From Pseudanabaena sp. Chao 1811 (GTDB taxonomy: Bacteria > Cyanobacteriota > Cyanobacteriia > Pseudanabaenales > Pseudanabaenaceae): a stretch of DNA of 64,000 nucleotides. Position 1 is the first letter of the stretch. Every line of letters begins with the position of its first letter. The notes beneath the pieces are model-generated. The model was not told the DNA's origin. It did not search any database and worked only from the letters and a program-made list of their open reading frames with translations. A program made the translations under genes and the position numbers. The stretch spans positions 1,488,001 through 1,552,000 of the forward strand of contig NZ_CP101416.1 in the NCBI RefSeq assembly GCF_027942295.1, in the 5' to 3' direction. Shown here piece after piece: positions 59,107 through 64,000 of this stretch.

Positions 59107-60189
59107 TTAAATATTATTCAGTGATTTGCGAGAATCAATATCTTGCTTTATTTCATTCCATATTGTACCAAATATTTTATCCCAGCTATGCTCTCTAAAT
59201 ATTTGCTCTCTCAACAGATGACTACGATTTAATAGCTCTTCTTCCGATAAATTCAAAGCCCATTCAATAATTTTTCTATTCTCAAGGTAATCATGCGTCA
59301 GATAAATGGCATGAGGACTAGAGAAACCACTTTCGGGTGTAATCAAAGGAATTAAACCTCTAGCACAATTCTCTAATATGGTGGTAGCTTGGGCATCCAT
59401 TGTCGCTGTATGGATGTAGAAATCGCAAGTATCCACAATCAAGGAATTAATCTTGGGATCATTATTGTTGATATTACCGAGAAATCTAAAGAAAAACTCT
59501 TCGTTATCTATCACTAATCGATTCATTCCTATGTTTAATTGAACTGGACTAGCAACATACAGAATAGTATCTAAGTTGATAAGACTTTTGCAGGTAAGGT
59601 CAAACCCTTTGTAGGAACCTAAATTACTCACGTGTAGTATTTCACGAGCGCCAACTTTGTTAAACTTTTTCTTGTAAATATGAAAATTTTGAGCTGCAAT
59701 ACCCATATTACAATGAACTAACTTTTCCTTAACTTGTGACTGTATAGAATTATCACATTTAGCTAAAGTACGTTCAATCCAAACTTCTCCACATAAGGCA
59801 AATATTTTCTTTGACTGTAAAAGCTGAAACTCCAACCAAGGCATATTTGTTGTCCATTCTATGGGAAAGTCAGGAACCCAAGGAGTAAGAACATATGTAT
59901 TAGGATGGCATAACTGATCTGGGTAAATTGCGTTGTCTTTTACCCAGTTGCGTATAAATTTACCTTGGGATGATTCTGCTATCGCATTAGTTGGATGCCA
60001 TGTTAAATGACCTAATAAAATATCGTCAGGATGATCAGTTACTTTGCCCGCACTCCAGCTAGATTGATGAAAGCTAGTTTTTTGACTAAGGTAATATTCT
60101 GCCCATTTTGCTATCTCTAGATTAGAAAACTCATAGATAGAATAGCTATTCTCACATAATGGATAGCCGCTCCATAGAAAATGTAACAT
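59107..60189 (-). CDS. Glycosyltransferase-like protein
   Basis: This 360-residue protein has a GT-B-like pattern: EILHVSNLGSYKGFDLTCKSL near the start of the C-terminal half, a VDTCDFYIHTATMDAQATTILENCARGLIPLITPESGFSSPHA block typical of GT4 donor sites, and a C-terminal FREHSWDKIFGTIWNEI. The N-terminal half (MLHFLWSGYPLCENSYSIYEFS) is less conserved. It is transcribed with the methyltransferase at 58522-59100. Family 4 assignment is tentative. Confidence 0.7.
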   Translation of the reverse strand: MLHFLWSGYPLCENSYSIYEFSNLEIAKWAEYYLSQKTSFHQSSWSAGKVTDHPDDILLGHLTWHPTNAIAESSQGKFIRNWVKDNAIYPDQLCHPNTYVLTPWVPDFPIEWTTNMPWLEFQLLQSKKIFALCGEVWIERTLAKCDNSIQSQVKEKLVHCNMGIAAQNFHIYKKKFNKVGAREILHVSNLGSYKGFDLTCKSLINLDTILYVASPVQLNIGMNRLVIDNEEFFFRFLGNINNNDPKINSLIVDTCDFYIHTATMDAQATTILENCARGLIPLITPESGFSSPHAIYLTHDYLENRKIIEWALNLSEEELLNRSHLLREQIFREHSWDKIFGTIWNEIKQDIDSRKSLNNI

Positions 60190-60248
60190 TAGGTATGAAT
60201 TAAGCTTTAACTTTAGATTATATTAACATTATCTAGATTAGTAAGTAG

Positions 60249-60671
60249 CTAGGCATAATTAAATATAAAACGTTCGATGGGATAACCACCTACAGAACTG
60301 CGAGCTTCGATACCAGAGATGATAGCAAGAGCTAAATCATACTCGTTGTCAAATATCTGACCCGCAATTTCATGGGTTTTCAGTTGGAGCCACTCGGACT
60401 CAATCAGATTTATTTCCGAACAATAGGGAGGCAAAAAGAAAAAGTATAGTCTCTGAGCCTACCAACGCGCTCATTGTTGCTGCGACAATAGACTGGTATG
60501 TAGAGAGGCATTGTCTTTGATTGCTACAGTAATTCGACCAGTCTGAGCTAAGGCATGAGCCGCTTTCTGAGCAACCCAATCCATCACTTTAATGTAACTC
60601 TGACTATTGAATCCACCTTGGGCTAGAGCATACTCATAGAAAATGCTTTGCTTGCACACATTGTTTAGCAT
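60249..60671 (-). pseudogene. IS630-family transposase remnant
   Basis: Two fragments in different frames match the C-terminal half of a transposase. The 60471-60671 fragment gives TGRITVAIKDNASLHTS (Asp of the DDE triad region) and the 60249-60434 fragment gives LPPYCSEINLIESEWLQLKTHE (Glu region). A stop and a frameshift between them at about 60440-60470 break the gene, and the N-terminal part is absent. The element is inactive and old. Confidence 0.75.
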
Positions 60672-61913
60672 TGCAATTTCTATCTTTCCCCGCAGAGCGT
60701 CGGGGAATTCACCCTAAGAAATCACTAATGCACTTTAGTTTGGACTAATAGGCATGTATGAGAGAGAAACCAAAAGACACGAGAAAATTGAGCAGGAGAT
60801 AGCAATAGCAAAATCCAGCTCAAAATTGAGAAGAGAAGCAGAACCTAAATGGCAATTGGAGCGGTTGGCACAGGATTCTTTTCAGTTTTCTTTCTTTTTG
60901 AGGGGTGTTTTTTAACGGTCGGATAGCGAATACGAGGAGGAAGGCGATCACCCTTGGAGCGCCCAGGGGATTTACCGCGTAGTTTAGGAGGGATTGCAGG
61001 AGTACCAATCGAGGCAATAATTACCGCAAAGGATTGAGCGACCCGACCAGGAGAAAGATTATCCTGAGGAGACTGCCAAGGTAAAGGAGAATCAACACAA
61101 TCGAGGTGAGCGAACCAAAGTTGCCAAGTCATTAAAGGCATCAAAGCACTCCAACGCTCAGCCGCATGAGTGGAGGTAAGGGGCTTGCGAAGAAATAAGA
61201 TACCAAAGATTATAGAAATTAGGGATATAAAATTCTTGTTTTCAATTTATATAGGAATAAGAGAGTAATTTTTAGCGATGAAATCAAAGCCACAGTTAAA
61301 GATGCAGCCCAAAAACTAACAGGCTATCGTAAACGAGACTTCATGGCTAAGGTTGTCGAGGATTACTTTGCAGACTCAGCGCGTAAAGCTGAAACAGTAT
61401 TTGGATGGAGTCGAAAAAGCGTGCAACTAGGACTGCATGAACAGTGGACAGGGCTAAGATGTCTTGATAATTATGGAGCAAGAGGAAGACACAAAAGCGA
61501 AGTAATGTTGCCGAATTTAACAGAAGATATAAGGGCAATGGTAGATATGCAATCGCAAGCAGATCCAAAATTTCAATCAACATTTTTGTATGCACGTGTC
61601 AGTGCAAGAGCCGTAAGAGAGGAGTTGGTGAAAACAAAGGGTTACGATGAAGCGAATTTACCATCACGGGAAACGATTGGTGCAGTGCTAAATCGGATGG
61701 GATATCGCCTAAAAAAACACAAAAGACAAAACCCTTAAAAAGGATTCCTGAAACCGATGCAATTTTTGCGAATGTGTTTGAGCAAAACCAAGCATCAGTG
61801 GATAATCCAAGGTCTTTACGAATTTCGATTGATAGCAAAGCAAAAGTGAAGATTGGTAATCTTTCACGGGGTGGCAAAGCCCGCACTTTAGAACCCCAAA
61901 AAGCTGACGACCA

Positions 61914-63240
61914 GAGAGTGTAAAGTGAAGTGTGTAAAGTCTGGGATATATACAGAGAGATGATCTAGACACACAATTACCAACACTAAAACTGATGAAT
62001 ATACGCAAAGAATTGCTCGACGAATTGCTGCAAGAATGTAAAACACCACCTGACCTATTCGGAGAAGGAGGAATCCTGAAGCAACTGACGACCGCATTAG
62101 TGGAGCGAGCATTGGAAGCAGAACTATCCATGCATCTGGGCTACGGAAAACATGAACCAAGACCAGAAGGACAAACTAACAGTCGCAACGGTTATAGCCA
62201 GAAAAAAGTGCAAGGTGACTTTGGCGTAGCCGAAATCGCAGTCCCCCGAGATCGGCAAGGGGAGTTTGAACCGCAGATGGTGAAGAAAGGACAAAGTCGC
62301 TTGTCAGGACTAGATGAAAAGATCATTGCTCTCTACGCACGAGGTATGAGTGTCAGGGATATTCAAGCCCAGTTGCAAGAAATGGATGGTGTTGAAGTAT
62401 CACCAACACTTATTTCCAATGTTACAGATGCAGTAATTGACGAGGTGAAGCAATGGCAAAACCGTCCCCTTGAAGCAGTCTATCCAATCGTCTTTCTGGA
62501 CTGTCTAGTCATCAAAGTCCGAGACAATGGCAGAGTGATTAACAAATCCTTGTACTTTGCCTTGGGCGTGAATATGGACGGGTACAAGGAATTACTGGGT
62601 ATGTGGATTTCTCCGAATGAAGGTGCGAAATTCTGGTTGTCAGTACTCACCGAAATTCACAACCGTGGGGTCAAAGATATTTTGATTGCCTGTGTCGATG
62701 GCTTGACTGGTTTCCCTAATGCGATTGAGACGGTATTTCCTAAAACTCAGGTGCAGTTATGCATTGTCCACATGGTCAGAAACTCGGTCGCTTTTGTACC
62801 TTGGCAACAACGCAAGCAAGTTTGTGCTGACCTCAAGGCTATTTATAGCGCGGCGACGGAATCGGAGGCTGAGTTTAATCTCGAACTCTTTGCTGAAAAG
62901 TGGGACAAGCAATATCCATCAATCTCCAAGTCTTGGCGCAGTCATTGGGCAAACATTATCCCCTTCTTTGCTTTCCCGACCGAGATTCGCAGGGCGATTT
63001 ATACCACCAATGCGATTGAGTCGATGAACAGTAGTTTGCGGAAGGTGATTAAATCCCAACAGATTTTTCCCTCTGATGATGCTGCTTTCAAGCTCGTTTA
63101 TTTAGCAATGCGGAATATCTCGAAGAAGTGGACGATGCCGATTCGTGATTGGAAACCTGCTCTTAATCGCTTTGCCATCCTCTTCGAGGATCGTCTCCAC
63201 GTCTAGCTTCTAGACTTTACACATTTTACTTGACAATCTC
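61914..63240 (+). mobile_element. IS256-family element, 1327 bp, intact
   Basis: Inverted repeats of about 28 bp start GAGAGTGTAAAGTGAAGTGT (left) and GAGATTGTCAAGTAAAATGT (right, reverse complement), matching at most positions. The 8-bp target duplication GACGACCA flanks the element at 61906-61913 and 63241-63248. It contains one intact transposase gene. Insertion is within the ISAzo13-like transposase gene. Confidence 0.92.
61995..63206 (+). CDS. IS256 family transposase
   Basis: This 403-residue mutator-type DDE transposase appears intact. It has the N-terminal [25 protein letters not shown], the central [15 protein letters not shown] and [17 protein letters not shown], the HMVRNSV region, and the C-terminal [18 protein letters not shown] characteristic of the family. 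Length matches. The gene fills its element, and both terminal repeats and the target duplication are sharp, which suggests recent activity. Confidence 0.93.
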   Translation: MNIRKELLDELLQECKTPPDLFGEGGILKQLTTALVERALEAELSMHLGYGKHEPRPEGQTNSRNGYSQKKVQGDFGVAEIAVPRDRQGEFEPQMVKKGQSRLSGLDEKIIALYARGMSVRDIQAQLQEMDGVEVSPTLISNVTDAVIDEVKQWQNRPLEAVYPIVFLDCLVIKVRDNGRVINKSLYFALGVNMDGYKELLGMWISPNEGAKFWLSVLTEIHNRGVKDILIACVDGLTGFPNAIETVFPKTQVQLCIVHMVRNSVAFVPWQQRKQVCADLKAIYSAATESEAEFNLELFAEKWDKQYPSISKSWRSHWANIIPFFAFPTEIRRAIYTTNAIESMNSSLRKVIKSQQIFPSDDAAFKLVYLAMRNISKKWTMPIRDWKPALNRFAILFEDRLHV

Positions 63241-64000
63241 GACGACCATGACACCGAATGGTCATCCGTTTTAGTCCCCTTTGGTATCCTCAATACTAAC
63301 AATGACCAATTGGCAATCTATATGGGACAATCTGCGGAAACCAGCGATTTTATCGTTGATTGCTTGAGCGATTGGTGGCAAAAGAATCAGTGGCAACGTT
63401 CAGACTTTGACGAATGGATGATTAACCTTGATAGTGGTTCGGCAACCCGCAGTGATCGCACTCAATTTATCAAACGCTTAGTCGAGTTATCGCAAAAGAT
63501 TGATTTGAAAATTCGTCTGGTTTACTATCCCCCTTATCACAGCAAATATAATCCTATTGAACGCTGTTGGGCTGCTCTAGAAAATTATTGGCATGGCACG
63601 ATTCTAGATTCTGTGGATGCTGCTATAGAGTGGGCTAGTAACATGACTTGGAAGAATATTTCACCCATTGTTCACTTAGTTGAAACAACCTATGAAAAGG
63701 GCGTAAAAGTTCTACCAGAAGACTTGAAACAGTATTTCCCATCTTGGCAACGTTCTGATACTCTACCCAAATGGGCTATAACCATTGTTCCTAATTGATT
63801 GGTATCTTATTTTCTCCCAAGCCCCATATGGTCGAGTTGGTGCCATTTCATCTGGGTTGATAATTTTTCAGCAGCAGCGATCGCGTCAGCAGCACAGGCA
63901 AAATCTTGTCTCGCCAAAACCTGTAACTCTTGATGACAGGTTTGCTGAATTTGCTCAAGCTTTTTGTCTAATTTTTTGATGTCTGACTTACGTCTTGCTT

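Larger units (their letters stand above)
61268..63798 (+). pseudogene. ISAzo13-family transposase interrupted by IS256 and a frameshift
   Basis: The first part reads FSDEIKATVKDAAQKLTGYRKRDFMAK...MGYRLKK and then shifts frame at an A7 run (61711-61717). It continues KTQKTKPLKRIPETDAIFANVF...RTLEPQKADD to the IS256 left end at 61914. After the IS256 element the frame resumes HDTEWSSVLVPFGILN...YYPPYHSKYNPIERCW and ends at 63798. No start codon in frame is obvious; reading begins at an ATT (61268). An eighth A in the run would restore one frame, so slippage at A7 could rescue the host gene, though the IS256 still splits it. Confidence 0.8.
61179..63826 (+). mobile_element. ISAzo13-like element (host of an IS256 insertion)
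   Basis: Terminal inverted repeats start AGGGGCTTGCGAAGAAATAA at 61179 on the left and, in reverse complement, TGGGGCTTGGGAGAAAATAA at 63826 on the right; ATAAGATACCAA follows in both. TA is repeated on both sides (61177-61178 and 63827-63828), fitting the TA target of IS630/ISAzo13 elements. Without the inner IS256 and one 8-bp repeat it would be 1313 bp. Confidence 0.85.
60845..64000 (-). pseudogene. Outer transposase gene split by nested insertions (5' end beyond window)
   Basis: The 3' part (60845-61178) encodes ...HAAERWSALMPLMTWQLWFAH...PLPWQSP...LSPGRVAQSF...IGTPAIPPKLRGKSPG, matching the C-terminus of a transposase type common in cyanobacteria. The 5' part (63829 to the window end) encodes RRKSDIKKLDKKLEQIQQ...WHQLDH. 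Excising 61179-63826 plus one TA joins the halves in frame (HQLDH-TSTHAAERW). The gene extends beyond the window, and its start is not seen. Family is tentative. A second TA copy and two matching ends prove the insertion. Confidence 0.75.

Overview
The window is chromosomal DNA from a beta-cyanobacterium. The evidence is a full beta-carboxysome locus (ccmO-ccmK-ccmK-ccmL-ccmM-ccmN), cyanobacteria-restricted families (DUF3038/DUF4335 pair, DUF1350, DUF2288, EbsA-like) and very frequent HIP1 octamers (GCGATCGC). Gene content and the many long perfect hairpins between genes suggest a Pseudanabaena-like organism, but genus is an inference. No rRNA, tRNA or CRISPR array was found.

Layout. 1-4.4 kb: a NACHT NTPase running off the left edge, a FecR-domain protein, an ABC ATPase and a GGDEF response regulator. 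4.7-10.5 kb: the carboxysome locus (shell hexamers, tandem-BMC CcmO, vertex CcmL, gamma-carbonic-anhydrase/SSUL scaffold CcmM, adaptor CcmN). 11-21 kb: RNase II/R, a degenerate GspE-ATPase/class III cyclase fusion, rpsD, DUF3038/DUF4335, aspA, a MAPEG protein and glmU. 21-25 kb: a 46-bp tandem repeat array, an orphan gene, and a DUF1350 gene split by an insertion sequence with a clear TTAA target duplication. 25-34 kb: sufS, an adenylate kinase paralogue with an altered P-loop, dprA, a type II restriction-modification pair, comB, tandem Uma2 genes, an FTR1-type permease, family 4 uracil-DNA glycosylase and DUF2288. 34-44.7 kb (mostly minus strand): a 1402-residue WD40-KAP NTPase, a frameshifted vapC with vapB, a lipase, Uma2, two glycosyltransferases and rnc. 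44.7-53.3 kb: an amino-acid-type binding lipoprotein, EbsA-like protein, a run of unrecognised genes, a GH19 lytic enzyme with four novel repeats, a 38-residue microgene coupled to a P-loop protein, and two type IV pilins. 53.4-60.2 kb: a 1500-residue TPR protein with two SPINDLY/OGT-type (GT41) domains, two methyltransferases and a glycosyltransferase. 60.2-64 kb: a mobile-element graveyard with an IS256 element inside an ISAzo13-like element inside a third transposase gene.

Themes. CO2 fixation, envelope/surface glycans and pilus modification, and DNA conflict or defence (NACHT, KAP, R-M, toxin-antitoxin, Uma2) dominate. Intergenic DNA is rich in long perfect inverted repeats, several with a shared GC-AAA-GC tip, and in a dispersed 137-bp element whose two copies differ by compensatory changes in three mutually exclusive arms. 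The strongest candidates for undescribed biology are the WD40-KAP protein, the GspE-cyclase fusion, the double GT41 protein beside the pilins, and the structured repeat family. All calls come from reading the sequence; no database search was run.
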